Assembly (NCBI RefSeq): GCF_000170835.1 | Contig: NZ_ABCP01000001.1 | Location: forward strand, 430,030-494,029 | DNA length: 64,000 nt | Direction: 5' to 3' | Origin: Marinobacter algicola DG893 | Lineage (GTDB): Bacteria; Pseudomonadota; Gammaproteobacteria; Pseudomonadales; Oleiphilaceae | Translations under genes and position numbers: made by a program | Notes under the pieces: model-generated | Told to the model about the DNA's origin: nothing | Seen by the model: only the letters and a program-made list of their open reading frames with translations | The model's database searches: none | Part shown: positions 55,941-64,000 of the stretch, in pieces | Numbering within the stretch: the first letter of the stretch is position 1 | Layout: each line of letters begins with the position of its first letter

Positions 55941-57566
55941 ATGGCCCGCGATTACGACCTGATGCCACAGTCCTACGAATTCGATGTCCTGATTGTCGGC
56001 AGCGGTGCTGCCGGCCTCACTGTTGCCCTGAATTTGCCCGAACACTTGCAGATCGCCGTCATCAGCAAGGCCGATATCAGCAGCGGCGCAACGCTCTGGG
56101 CCCAGGGCGGCATTGCAGCCGTGCTGGATGACGATGATTCTCTTGAGAATCACGTCAGCGACACCCTCAACGCCGGGGGCGGTCTCTGCCACGAGGATGC
56201 TGTTCGGTTTACCGTCGAGCATGGCCGCGAGAGCATCAACTGGCTGATCGACAGTGGTGTTACCTTTACCCGCGATGACCAGTCTCAATACCACCTGACA
56301 CGGGAAGGCGGGCATAGCCACCGCCGCATCATCCACGCAGCCGATGCCACCGGCCACGCCGTTTCCACCACCCTGACGTCCCAGGCCCAGGCACGGCCCA
56401 ATATTACCCTGATGTCCCGTCGGGTTGCCGTGGACCTGATCACCAATCGCAAGCTGGCATTACCAGGAAACGCGTGTGTGGGCGCCTACATACTGAACCT
56501 GGAAGACAACCATGTCGAACTGTTCAGGGCCCGCTTCACCATCCTCGCCACCGGCGGCGCCAGCAAAGCGTATCGCTACACCACCAACCCGGACGGAGCG
56601 TCAGGAGACGGTATAGCCATGGCCTGGCGCGCCGGCTGCCGGGTCGGCAATATGGAATTCAACCAGTTCCACCCCACGTGCCTGTACCACCCACATGCCA
56701 AGTCGTTCCTGATTACTGAGGCGGTGAGGGGCGAAGGCGGTGTGCTGAAGCTTCCGGACGGCTCCCGCTTTATGGATCGCTTCGATGAGCGGGGCGAACT
56801 GGCGCCCCGGGATATCGTTGCCCGCGCCATTGACCACGAAATGAAACGGCTGGGCGCTGATCATTTATACCTGGACATCAGCCATAAACCGGCCGAGTTC
56901 ATCAAACAGCATTTCCCAACCATTCGCGAAAAATGCCTGACGTTCGGGATCGATATCACCAAAGAGCCGATCCCGGTGGTACCTGCCGCTCACTATACCT
57001 GTGGTGGCATACTCAGTGACGAACGCGCTCGCACCGACATCAATCAGCTCTATGTTGTCGGCGAGGCGGCCTTTACCGGTCTTCATGGTGCCAATCGCAT
57101 GGCCAGTAACTCCCTGCTTGAATGCCTGGTCTACGGCCGTGCCGCCGCTGCGGATATAGCACGGCGGGAATCGGACATTCCTGCACCGCCACAAGCACCG
57201 GACTGGGACGAAAGCCAGGTAAGGGATTCCGACGAAGACGTGGTAATCTCCCACAACTGGGACGAATTGCGGCATTTCATGTGGGACTATGTTGGCATCG
57301 TTCGTACCACCAAACGCCTGCAGAGAGCCAAACACCGGATTGATCTTCTGGAGCGGGAAATTGGCGAGTTCTACAGCAACTATCGGGTCTCGAACGACCT
57401 GCTTGAGCTGCGCAACCTGGTGACCGTGGCAGACCTGATTATCTGTTCCGCGTTGCAGCGCCGGGAAAGTCGCGGCCTGCACTACACACTGGATTTCCCC
57501 GGACTACTCCATGAGGCCAGGGATACCGTACTGGTTCCCACCACTTACCGACGGTCGTCGCCCTGA
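55941..57566 (+). CDS. nadB: L-aspartate oxidase
   Basis: A 541-residue FAD enzyme oxidising L-aspartate to iminoaspartate, the first step of NAD synthesis. The flavin loop [15 protein letters not shown] is at the N-terminus and [28 protein letters not shown] and [12 protein letters not shown] form the substrate region. Divergent from algU, its conserved neighbour in pseudomonads, and followed after 50 bases by sdhE. Confidence 0.96.
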   Translation: MARDYDLMPQSYEFDVLIVGSGAAGLTVALNLPEHLQIAVISKADISSGATLWAQGGIAAVLDDDDSLENHVSDTLNAGGGLCHEDAVRFTVEHGRESINWLIDSGVTFTRDDQSQYHLTREGGHSHRRIIHAADATGHAVSTTLTSQAQARPNITLMSRRVAVDLITNRKLALPGNACVGAYILNLEDNHVELFRARFTILATGGASKAYRYTTNPDGASGDGIAMAWRAGCRVGNMEFNQFHPTCLYHPHAKSFLITEAVRGEGGVLKLPDGSRFMDRFDERGELAPRDIVARAIDHEMKRLGADHLYLDISHKPAEFIKQHFPTIREKCLTFGIDITKEPIPVVPAAHYTCGGILSDERARTDINQLYVVGEAAFTGLHGANRMASNSLLECLVYGRAAAADIARRESDIPAPPQAPDWDESQVRDSDEDVVISHNWDELRHFMWDYVGIVRTTKRLQRAKHRIDLLEREIGEFYSNYRVSNDLLELRNLVTVADLIICSALQRRESRGLHYTLDFPGLLHEARDTVLVPTTYRRSSP

Positions 57567-57616
57567 AGGCAATGGCTCGCTCCACTCCACTGCCCACTGG
57601 TTAACAGAGAGAATCA

Positions 57617-57871
57617 ATGTCTGACAACACCGAATTCAATCGCCTCTACTGGCATAGCCGCCGCGGCATGCTTGAACTGGACGTTTTGTTGATACCGTTC
57701 CTTGAAAACGCCTATCGAGACCTTCCCGCTGAGGACCAGGCACGGTACCAAAAGCTGATCAACTGCGAGGACACCGATATGTTCGAGTGGTTCATGCAAC
57801 GCAGCCGCCCGGAAGATCCCGACCTGCAACGTATCGTTGACCTCATACTGAACCGTGTCCAGCCGGATTGA
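57617..57871 (+). CDS. sdhE: FAD assembly factor SdhE
   Basis: An 84-residue protein promoting covalent flavinylation of succinate dehydrogenase. The diagnostic [11 protein letters not shown] motif and C-terminal [19 protein letters not shown] are present. It overlaps the next gene by 17 bases and forms a nadB-sdhE-ygfX-ygfZ run. Confidence 0.94.
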   Translation: MSDNTEFNRLYWHSRRGMLELDVLLIPFLENAYRDLPAEDQARYQKLINCEDTDMFEWFMQRSRPEDPDLQRIVDLILNRVQPD

Positions 57872-58343
57872 ACTGACACTTACCCCATCCCACGCCATCG
57901 GGTTACTGTGCGCGCTGCCCTGGCTGGCGCTGACCCTGTTCATCATCGCCGTGGCCAGTGAGTTCGGCTCCCTCATTCTGGTGCTGGTTGTCCCCTCACT
58001 GGTGGGCGCGGTTTTCCAGTATCGCCGAACCGGCTTACTGGTCGGTCCGGAAGCCGTAACCGGACTACGGGTTGAGGGCGAGCAATTATACGTGAGCCTT
58101 CGCTCAGGCCAGGACCGCGTTGTCCTGGCTGGAGACGAAAGTCGCTTGGGTGCCCACTTTGCGATCTTGAAACTGCGGCATTCCGGCACCATATCGTATA
58201 CATATCCTGTTGTCCTGGTTGCCATTACGCCGCGGTTCCGCAATATCCCTTCCGACGCGTTCCGTCGTTTGCGGGTCTGGTTTCGCCTGGGCCCGGCCTC
58301 TGGCGGCGAGGCATCTGGTTGCCAAGCGCAGGAAATCCACTGA
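57855..58343 (+). CDS. YgfX/CptA-like membrane protein
   Basis: A 162-residue protein with two membrane spans in the first 55 residues ([20 protein letters not shown] and [19 protein letters not shown]) and a cytoplasmic remainder ending [11 protein letters not shown], as in YgfX proteins that follow sdhE. The start is GTG 57855 within sdhE, giving a 17-base overlap. The toxin-antitoxin label once used for the CptAB pair is not well supported. Confidence 0.72.
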   Translation: MSSRIELTLTPSHAIGLLCALPWLALTLFIIAVASEFGSLILVLVVPSLVGAVFQYRRTGLLVGPEAVTGLRVEGEQLYVSLRSGQDRVVLAGDESRLGAHFAILKLRHSGTISYTYPVVLVAITPRFRNIPSDAFRRLRVWFRLGPASGGEASGCQAQEIH

Positions 58344-58357
58344 TTCTGGAGTGCTTC

Positions 58358-59356
58358 ATGTCAGACACCGAAAGTCCGTTGGCCAGCCATCCGCTTCCCC
58401 AACCCCGCTACGTTTCCGTCTCTGACCGTGTCATGGTTCGTATAACCGGGCCAGGCACTAACAAGTTCCTGCAGGGGCAGTTCAGCCAGCAGATTGACGA
58501 TGTCACCCAGGATCATTCACCAAGAGCCGCTGCCTGCACACCCAAAGGGCGCGCCTATTGTCTGACCCGATTAGTAAGAGATGGTGATGACGTATTGATG
58601 GAGCTGCCAGCGGCACTCTCCGAAGGTACGGTGACGCATTTACGCAAGTATCTGATGCTATTCCGTGGCACGTCGATGGAGATAGAGCCGGACGCGCGGA
58701 TCCTCGGGCTGCTGGGTGAAGCAGCGGCGGAAAAGCTGTTGCCTGGAAACACCGGGGCACTCGCGGCCGCTGGAGACTCCGTGAAAATCAACGGAGGCCA
58801 CCTGATACGCACGATGGACACCGCTGAAGGCATGGCCCGATATGAGCTCTGGCAAACGGGTGGCCTGGACACGTCGCTGCAACAGTCGCTGAAGGATCTT
58901 CCTGCAGCTCCCCTCGCCGATTGGCAGGCTTCCGAAATTGCCGCCGGAGTTGCATCGCTCACGACCGCCACCACGGAGAGCTTCGTGCCGCAAATGCTGA
59001 ATTGGCAGCATGTTGGAGGCATTCACTTCAAGAAAGGCTGTTACACCGGGCAGGAGGTGATCGCCCGCATGCACTTCCTGGGGCAACTCAAGAAAAGCCT
59101 TTTTCGATTTACCTGCAGCGACGCAGGCTCCCTTCCTGCTCCCGGTGAGGCGCTGCTGGACGGAGAGCGGGCAGTGGGAAATGTCGTGAATTCTGTTCAC
59201 TTCTCCGACGGACACTCGGAGATTCTGGCCGTTGTGCGCCACGATGCGGCGGAGAAATCATTGGTACCCGAGAGCGCCTCCGACGCGGTTCTGTCGCTGC
59301 GCCCCTTGCCGTATTCTGTTCCGGAGCGTGAAAAAACCGACACGCCTGATACATAA
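58358..59356 (+). CDS. ygfZ: tRNA-modifying folate-binding protein YgfZ
   Basis: A 332-residue GcvT-like protein that supports iron-sulfur enzymes such as MiaB. The signature KGCYTGQEVIARMH is intact near residue 226, and ITGPGTNKFLQGQFSQQIDDV is near the N-terminus. ATG 58358 is preferred to an in-frame ATG 39 bases upstream. It begins 14 bases after the ygfX-like stop. Confidence 0.92.
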   Translation: MSDTESPLASHPLPQPRYVSVSDRVMVRITGPGTNKFLQGQFSQQIDDVTQDHSPRAAACTPKGRAYCLTRLVRDGDDVLMELPAALSEGTVTHLRKYLMLFRGTSMEIEPDARILGLLGEAAAEKLLPGNTGALAAAGDSVKINGGHLIRTMDTAEGMARYELWQTGGLDTSLQQSLKDLPAAPLADWQASEIAAGVASLTTATTESFVPQMLNWQHVGGIHFKKGCYTGQEVIARMHFLGQLKKSLFRFTCSDAGSLPAPGEALLDGERAVGNVVNSVHFSDGHSEILAVVRHDAAEKSLVPESASDAVLSLRPLPYSVPEREKTDTPDT

Positions 59357-59381
59357 GTTGACAGGAACAATCCCGATAATT

Positions 59382-59390
59382 TGCTATAAA
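59382..59390 (+). promoter_or_regulatory. Extended -10 promoter for the HDOD gene
   Basis: TGCTATAAA is a TGn-TATAAT-type extended -10. TTGACA lies 21 bases upstream (59358-59363), longer than the ideal 17, so the extended -10 probably carries the promoter. Confidence 0.5.
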
Positions 59391-59473
59391 GTACGTCATA
59401 TACATGAACATATTAGCCTTTCCGGTCCTTCCTGCCGGCCAGGTGAAACTTAACAGGCGGATTCAAACTGACT

Positions 59474-60307
59474 ATGTCTAACATTGTAGAAACCATAAAA
59501 ACCGACCTGACCGACGCTATTGAAAACGACAAACTGGTCCTTCCGACACTTCCAGAAGTTGCGCTTCAGGTGCGCGACATTGCAGAGAATGAGGACTCGG
59601 CCATTATTGATCTGGTGAAGGTCATCAGCAATGACACGGCACTGTCAGCCCGTATTATCCGAGTCTGCAACAGCCCACTATTTCGCGGCAGCCGGGCGAT
59701 TGAGAACTTGAATATGGCGGTTGGACGCCTGGGCATGGCTTATACCAGCAATCTGGCGATGGGCCTTGCCATGGAGCAGATGTTCCAGGCCACGTCGGAC
59801 ATGATCGACAAGCGCTTGCGTGCCACCTGGCAGAAGAGCACTGAGGTGGCAGGGGTGTGTCATGTGCTGGCACAGCATTACACCAATCTCAAGGCAGACC
59901 AGGCTACTCTGGCCGGGCTGGTACATCTGATCGGGGTATTGCCGATTCTGCGTTATGTGGAAGACCGCGATATCCAGATCAGCAGCATCATGTTGGATAA
60001 TGTGATCGATGAGCTTCATCCGCGTATCGGGGCGACGATTCTGCAGAAGTGGGATTTCCCGAAGGAGCTTCAGAATGTGCCCCTGGAATACGCGAACTTG
60101 CATCGTGAGGTGCCGGCGGCGGATTATGCGGATCTGGTGATGATTGCCAATCTGCAACTGATTGCCGGGACGGAGCATCCCTGGACGGAAGTGGACTGGA
60201 AGACGGTTTCGGCGTTCGATCGTCTTGGGCTGGATCCGGAGGTGGATATGAGCGAGGAAGAGGATCTGAACGCGCAGATGGAAGCTGCTATGGCGCTTCT
60301 TCAGTAG
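59474..60307 (+). CDS. Stand-alone HDOD domain protein
   Basis: A 277-residue cytosolic protein, almost all HDOD domain (about residues 18-215): LPTLPEVALQVRDIA opening, TALSARIIRVCNSPLFRG, LAGLVHLIGVLPILRYVED. The C-terminal 20 residues are acidic (MSEEEDLNAQMEAAM). HDOD proteins act in signalling, often with c-di-GMP or chemotaxis proteins, without known catalysis. It is the third HDOD gene in the window and has its own promoter. No partner is adjacent. Confidence 0.85.
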   Translation: MSNIVETIKTDLTDAIENDKLVLPTLPEVALQVRDIAENEDSAIIDLVKVISNDTALSARIIRVCNSPLFRGSRAIENLNMAVGRLGMAYTSNLAMGLAMEQMFQATSDMIDKRLRATWQKSTEVAGVCHVLAQHYTNLKADQATLAGLVHLIGVLPILRYVEDRDIQISSIMLDNVIDELHPRIGATILQKWDFPKELQNVPLEYANLHREVPAADYADLVMIANLQLIAGTEHPWTEVDWKTVSAFDRLGLDPEVDMSEEEDLNAQMEAAMALLQ

Positions 60308-60330
60308 TTCTTTTTGGGGGCTGGCCAGGA

Positions 60331-60407
60331 GGCTGAGGTATTTTTTCTTTGGGAAAAGAACTCGCTTCGCTCAGACACCTTTTCCTGGCAGAAAAAATAC
60401 CCCAGCC
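60331..60407. repeat. Long imperfect stem-loop between convergent genes
   Basis: GGCTGAGGTATTTTTTCT (60331-60348) pairs with AGAAAAAATACCCCAGCC (60390-60407) with one mismatch, and an inner GGGAAAAG/CTTTTCCT pair continues the stem. It lies between the HDOD gene and ung and, with A/T runs in both arms, may terminate both. A TCGCTTCGCTCAGAC loop of this kind recurs in other gammaproteobacterial genomes as I recall; no second copy is in the window. Confidence 0.6.
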
Positions 60408-60458
60408 CCCTGCCCGTTCATTCCTATTGCGGGCCGCTCTTTCGGGCCGCTTCATTTT

Positions 60459-61199
60459 TCAGGACTGGCTCTTACCGTATTGTTCCAGCAGCTGCGATTT
60501 GTTTGGCAAAGACCAATCAACGGTCGGCAGCCCTTTCTGCTGTAACCACTCGTTCGCCCGAGAAAAATGCTTGCAGCCGAAGAAGCCGCGGTAGGCGCTT
60601 AGAGGCGATGGATGCGGCCCGTCCAGTACCAGGTGTTTGCTGCGGTCGATGTGCTGGCCTTTTTTCTTGGCGTAGCTTCCCCAGAGTAGAAACACTACCC
60701 CCTCACGTTCCCGGTTGATGGTTTCGATGACGCGGTCGGTGAAGGTTTCCCAGCCTTTGCCCTGATGGGCGCCGGCCTGGCTTTGGACGACGGTGAGGAC
60801 GCTGTTGAGAAGAAGAACGCCCTGCTCGGCCCAGGGTTGCAGGCAGCCGTGGTCGGGGGGCTGAATGCCGAGGTCGGCGTGGATTTCCTTGAAGATGTTG
60901 ACCAGCGACGGCGGCGTGGCCACGTGCGGGCGCACGGAGAAGCACAGGCCGTGGGCTTGGCCGGGGCCGTGGTAGGGGTCCTGGCCGAGGATAACCACGC
61001 GCACCTTATCCAGAGGCGTACTGTTCAGGGCATTGAAGCAATGGTGGCTGGCGGGGAACAGGGTTTTTCCGGCCTGCTCCTCCTTTGCCAGGAAATCAGC
61101 CAGCTGTTGCATGTAGGGCTGGCTGAACTCGTTACCAAGGTGCTCAGTCCAGCCCCGGTTAGGCTTGAGCTGGCTTGCCAGTATCTCCACCGGCTGCAT
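60459..61199 (-). CDS. ung: Uracil-DNA glycosylase
   Basis: A 246-residue enzyme excising uracil from DNA. The water-activating GQDPYHG is at residues 72-78 (catalytic Asp74) and the minor-groove loop [13 protein letters not shown] near the C-terminus. Its start lies two bases past the lysS stop, so it is in the prfB-lysS-ung run. Confidence 0.96.
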   Translation of the reverse strand: MQPVEILASQLKPNRGWTEHLGNEFSQPYMQQLADFLAKEEQAGKTLFPASHHCFNALNSTPLDKVRVVILGQDPYHGPGQAHGLCFSVRPHVATPPSLVNIFKEIHADLGIQPPDHGCLQPWAEQGVLLLNSVLTVVQSQAGAHQGKGWETFTDRVIETINREREGVVFLLWGSYAKKKGQHIDRSKHLVLDGPHPSPLSAYRGFFGCKHFSRANEWLQQKGLPTVDWSLPNKSQLLEQYGKSQS

Positions 61200-61201
61200 G
61201 T

Positions 61202-62734
61202 TCAGTCCTCGTCTTTCTTCGTTTCAGCCTTGTGCTCCGGGCGCATGGCGGGGAACAGGATGACGTCGCGAATCGAGGCGGAATCGGTTAGCAACATAGC
61301 CAAACGGTCGATGCCGATGCCTTCACCTGCGGTCGGTGGCAGGCCGTATTCCAGCGCCATGACGTAGTCTTCGTCATAGAACATGGCTTCGTCATCGCCC
61401 GCATCTTTCTCGGCCACCTGGTCCTGGAAGCGCTCGGCCTGGTCTTCGGCGTCGTTGAGCTCGGAGAACCCGTTCGCAATCTCGCGGCCACCCACGAAGA
61501 ATTCGAAACGTTCGGTGACGAACGTGTCGTTGTCCTTGCAGCGGGCCAGCGGTGACACTTCTTTCGGGTAATCGGTAATGAATGTGGGCTGCATCAGGCG
61601 ATGTTCAGCGGTCGCTTCAAAGATTTCGATCTGTACCTTGCCCAATCCCCAGCCTTCTTTGAGGTGAATGCCCAGATCCTTCGCCACCTGGCGGGCACTG
61701 GCTTCATCGGCCAACTGCTCAGCTTTGATATCAGGGTTGTATCGCAGGATGGCGTCTACCACGGTCAGGCGCTCGAAAGGCTTGCCGAAGTCGTACTCAA
61801 TGGTTTCCTCTTCGCCGTCGGACAGGGTACGGGTGTTCACCACCGTGGTGGTACCGAGTACTTTCTGGGCGATGGTGCGCAGCATGTCTTCGGTCAGGTC
61901 CATCAGGTCGTTGTAATCGGCATAGGCCTGATAGAACTCCACCATGGTGAATTCCGGGTTATGACGGGTGGAAAGCCCTTCATTACGGAAGTTGCGGTTG
62001 ATCTCGAATACCCGCTCGAAACCACCGACCACCAGGCGCTTGAGGAACAATTCCGGAGCAATACGCAGGTACATGTCGATACCCAAGGCGTTGTGGTGAG
62101 TCACAAACGGGCGCGCCGTGGCACCGCCAGGAATCACCTGCAACATTGGGGTTTCGACTTCCATGAAGTCCCGGTCAGTGAAGTACTGGCGCATGACGCT
62201 GATAATCTTCGAGCGCGCGTAGAACACCCGGCGACTGTCTTCGTTCACCATCAGGTCAACGTAGCGGTGACGATACCGTGCTTCGGTGTCGGTCAGGCCC
62301 TTGTGCTTCTCCGGCAGCGGTCGAAGCGACTTGGTAAGCAGCACATACTCGTCCATGCTGACATAGAGGTCACCCTTGCCCGACTTGCACAGAATGCCCC
62401 GCACACCCACGATATCGCCAAGGTCCCAGTGCTTGGTGTCTTTCTGGACATCCTTTGAGGCATAGATCTGAATGCGGCCCGTCATGTCCTGAACCACTTT
62501 GAACGCTTTACGATCAAGCATCATGCGGCCGGCAACGGCTACCTGAATGCCCATCTCAGCCAGCTCTTCCTTACTCTTGTCGCCATATTTGGCCAGGAGC
62601 TCGGCCGCAGTGGCGTCGCGACGGAAGTTGTTGGGAAAGGCATTGCCCTGATCACGCATCTCCGCCAGCTTGGCGCGACGCTCGGCGATCAGCTTGTTGT
62701 CCTCTGGCTGTGCATTCGGGGTGTGTTCAGTCAT
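61202..62734 (-). CDS. lysS: Lysine--tRNA ligase, class II
   Basis: A 510-residue class II synthetase. An N-terminal OB-fold anticodon-binding domain (about 65-170) precedes motif 2 ([26 protein letters not shown]) and motif 3 ([13 protein letters not shown]). ATG 62734 gives [12 protein letters not shown], the expected opening. It follows prfB by 51 bases, the usual order. Confidence 0.97.
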   Translation of the reverse strand: MTEHTPNAQPEDNKLIAERRAKLAEMRDQGNAFPNNFRRDATAAELLAKYGDKSKEELAEMGIQVAVAGRMMLDRKAFKVVQDMTGRIQIYASKDVQKDTKHWDLGDIVGVRGILCKSGKGDLYVSMDEYVLLTKSLRPLPEKHKGLTDTEARYRHRYVDLMVNEDSRRVFYARSKIISVMRQYFTDRDFMEVETPMLQVIPGGATARPFVTHHNALGIDMYLRIAPELFLKRLVVGGFERVFEINRNFRNEGLSTRHNPEFTMVEFYQAYADYNDLMDLTEDMLRTIAQKVLGTTTVVNTRTLSDGEEETIEYDFGKPFERLTVVDAILRYNPDIKAEQLADEASARQVAKDLGIHLKEGWGLGKVQIEIFEATAEHRLMQPTFITDYPKEVSPLARCKDNDTFVTERFEFFVGGREIANGFSELNDAEDQAERFQDQVAEKDAGDDEAMFYDEDYVMALEYGLPPTAGEGIGIDRLAMLLTDSASIRDVILFPAMRPEHKAETKKDED

Positions 62735-62785
62735 GTTGGCTCGCAAAATCGGGAATTGTCCGGGTTAGCATGGCGAAGGCGCTGT

Positions 62786-63881
62786 TTACAGCGCCATCTT
62801 CAAACTGGCTTCGATGAACTTGTCGATGTCACCGTCCAGCACCGACTGGGTATTGCTGGTTTCCACCTTGGTGCGCAAGTCCTTGATACGGCTGTCGTCC
62901 AGCACGTAGGAGCGAATCTGGCTGCCCCAGCCAATATCCGCCTTGGCGTCCTCCGCCTTCTGTTTCTCGGCGTTACGCTCCTGCATCTCGCGCTCAAACA
63001 GCTTGGCCTTCAGCTGTTTCATGGCCTGGTCTTTGTTTTGATGCTGGCTTCGGCCAGCCTGGCAGGCCACGACAATGCCGGTGGGATTGTGAGTCAGACG
63101 TACGGCTGACTCGGTCCGGTTAACGTGCTGACCACCCGCACCCGAGGCACGGTAGACGTCCACGCGGAGATCCGCCGGATTGATTTCAATCTCGAAGCTG
63201 TCGTCCACTTCCGGCGATACAAAGACGGATGAGAACGATGTATGACGGCGGTTGCCGGAATCAAACGGCGATTTTCGCACTAACCGATGCACGCCGGTTT
63301 CCGTGCGTAGCCAACCAAACGCATAGTCGCCCTGAATATGGATGGTGGCACTCTTGATGCCAGCGACATCGCCTTCCTGCAATTCGACGATCTCAGCTTT
63401 GAAGCCACGGCGCTCTGCCCAACGCAGGTACATGCGCAGCAGCATATTGCCCCAATCCTGGGCCTCGGTACCGCCGGAACCTGCCTGAATGTCCAGGTAG
63501 GCGTTGTTGGCGTCCATCTCGCCGGAGAACATGCGGCGGAATTCGAGCTTCTCGAGCTCTTTGTCAAGCCCGGCCAGATCAGCTTCGATCTCCGCAGCCG
63601 TGCCCTCGTCCTCTTCCTCGTCGGCAATTTCGAGCAAACCCTCGGCGTCTTCAAGGCCGGAGGTGAGGTTGTCGATGGTCCGTACAATCAATTCAAGATC
63701 GGAGCGTTCCTTGCCCAGCGCCTGCGCCCGTTCGGGATCTTCCCATACGGAAGGCACTTCCAGTTCACGCTCTACTTCGGTCAGTCTTTCACTACGTTGA
63801 TCGTAGTCAAAGATACCCCCTGAGCGCTTCAGTGCGCTCACGAAGGTCTTTTATCTTCGTAACAATGGGATTGATTTCCAT
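62786..63881 (-). CDS. prfB: Peptide chain release factor 2 with programmed +1 frameshift
   Basis: Release factor for UGA and UAA stops, 364 residues after frameshifting. Translation starts at ATG 63879-63881 ([24 protein letters not shown]), meets an in-frame TGA at 63807-63809, and shifts +1 at CTT-TGA-C to continue with DYDQRSERL. An AGGGGG Shine-Dalgarno-like stretch stands just before the shift site (AGGGGGTATCTTTGAC), the canonical autoregulatory layout. The RF2 signature SPF ([11 protein letters not shown]) and catalytic GGQ (GAGGQHVNR) are intact. Confidence 0.97.
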
Positions 63882-63957
63882 GAAATCCTTACTCACGCTC
63901 AGAAAATGGATGCGTTCAAAATCAGAGGCGAGATTCTACCGGAAATCTGTTTTTAAA

Positions 63958-64000
63958 TCAGCCGGTGGTAACCGCTACTTCGGTGAAAGCGTCAGGCAGG
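63958..64000 (-). CDS. Possible 3' end of an upstream gene
   Basis: One minus-strand frame reads LPDAFTEVAVTTG then TGA at 63958-63960, 76 bases before the prfB start. It is too short to assign. recJ is a common upstream neighbour of prfB, but I cannot match this tail to it. A TAGAAT-like -10 for prfB lies between (63933-63938). Confidence 0.3.
   Translation of the reverse strand, partial: LPDAFTEVAVTTG

Noticed and set aside
57617..58343. sdhE-ygfX pair as a CptB/CptA toxin-antitoxin system
   Set aside because: The RGMLELD motif identifies SdhE, a flavinylation factor; the toxin-antitoxin reading is not supported by its role.

Overview
The window reads as a typical stretch of Marinobacter chromosome (Gammaproteobacteria). 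Two things point there. The first is a 512-residue bifunctional fatty acyl-CoA reductase at 11.4-12.9 kb, which looks essentially identical, from memory, to the enzyme described from Marinobacter algicola; this could not be checked by search. The second is a pseudomonad-like gene order: nadB / algU-mucA-mucB-rseC-mucD / lepA-lepB-rnc-era-recO-pdxJ / gacS / cysM-rlmD-relA-mazG. Coding density is high and uniform. I see no insertion sequence, prophage, CRISPR array, tRNA or rRNA gene.

Layout. 0-3.3 kb: a catabolic operon on the minus strand (acyl-CoA dehydrogenase, short-chain dehydrogenase, start of an aminoglycoside-phosphotransferase-like kinase) diverging from a LysR regulator; it resembles 4-hydroxyacyl-CoA degradation modules. 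3.3-8.4 kb: a small membrane protein, a tartrate/D-malate dehydrogenase-like enzyme, a DUF1439 lipoprotein, a CPXCG zinc-ribbon-like protein, an aminotransferase and a D-2-hydroxyacid dehydrogenase. 8.4-11.1 kb: acetyl-CoA synthetase followed by a LuxR-type response regulator. 11.4-12.9 kb: the fatty acyl-CoA reductase for fatty alcohol and wax ester synthesis. 13.1-19 kb: a FleN/MinD-like ATPase diverging from a two-gene signalling module (HDOD-GAF-histidine kinase, then REC-PAS-GGDEF-EAL). 19.2-20.9 kb: a methyltransferase plus DUF2156 protein pair of unknown function.

20.9-32.9 kb is housekeeping: murI, nudC, plsB, rsmJ, uppP, tsaB, adk, a YbaK-HDOD fusion and ppc. At 33 kb two small paralogous proteins of unknown function face each other. 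33.8-42.4 kb: mazG-relA-rlmD, cysM and the GacS hybrid kinase. 42.4-48.5 kb: pdxJ, recO, era, rnc, a DUF4845 gene, lepB and lepA in one long minus-strand run. 48.6-51.3 kb: a CHASE-PAS-GGDEF-EAL protein with altered EAL motifs. 51.4-55.8 kb: the AlgU envelope-stress operon with a recognisable sigma-E-type promoter. 55.9-60.3 kb: nadB, sdhE, ygfX-like, ygfZ and a stand-alone HDOD protein. 60.4-63.9 kb: ung, lysS and prfB, the last with the classical +1 programmed frameshift.

The region is rich in global regulation: RelA (ppGpp), GacS, AlgU, two c-di-GMP enzymes and three HDOD proteins. The least understood parts are the HDOD-kinase/FleN-like neighbourhood, the methyltransferase-DUF2156 pair, the small paralog pair at 33 kb, and several perfect or near-perfect hairpins in leaders (FAR, adk, algU). 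No wholly novel multi-gene system such as a defence island or biosynthetic cluster could be shown from the sequence.
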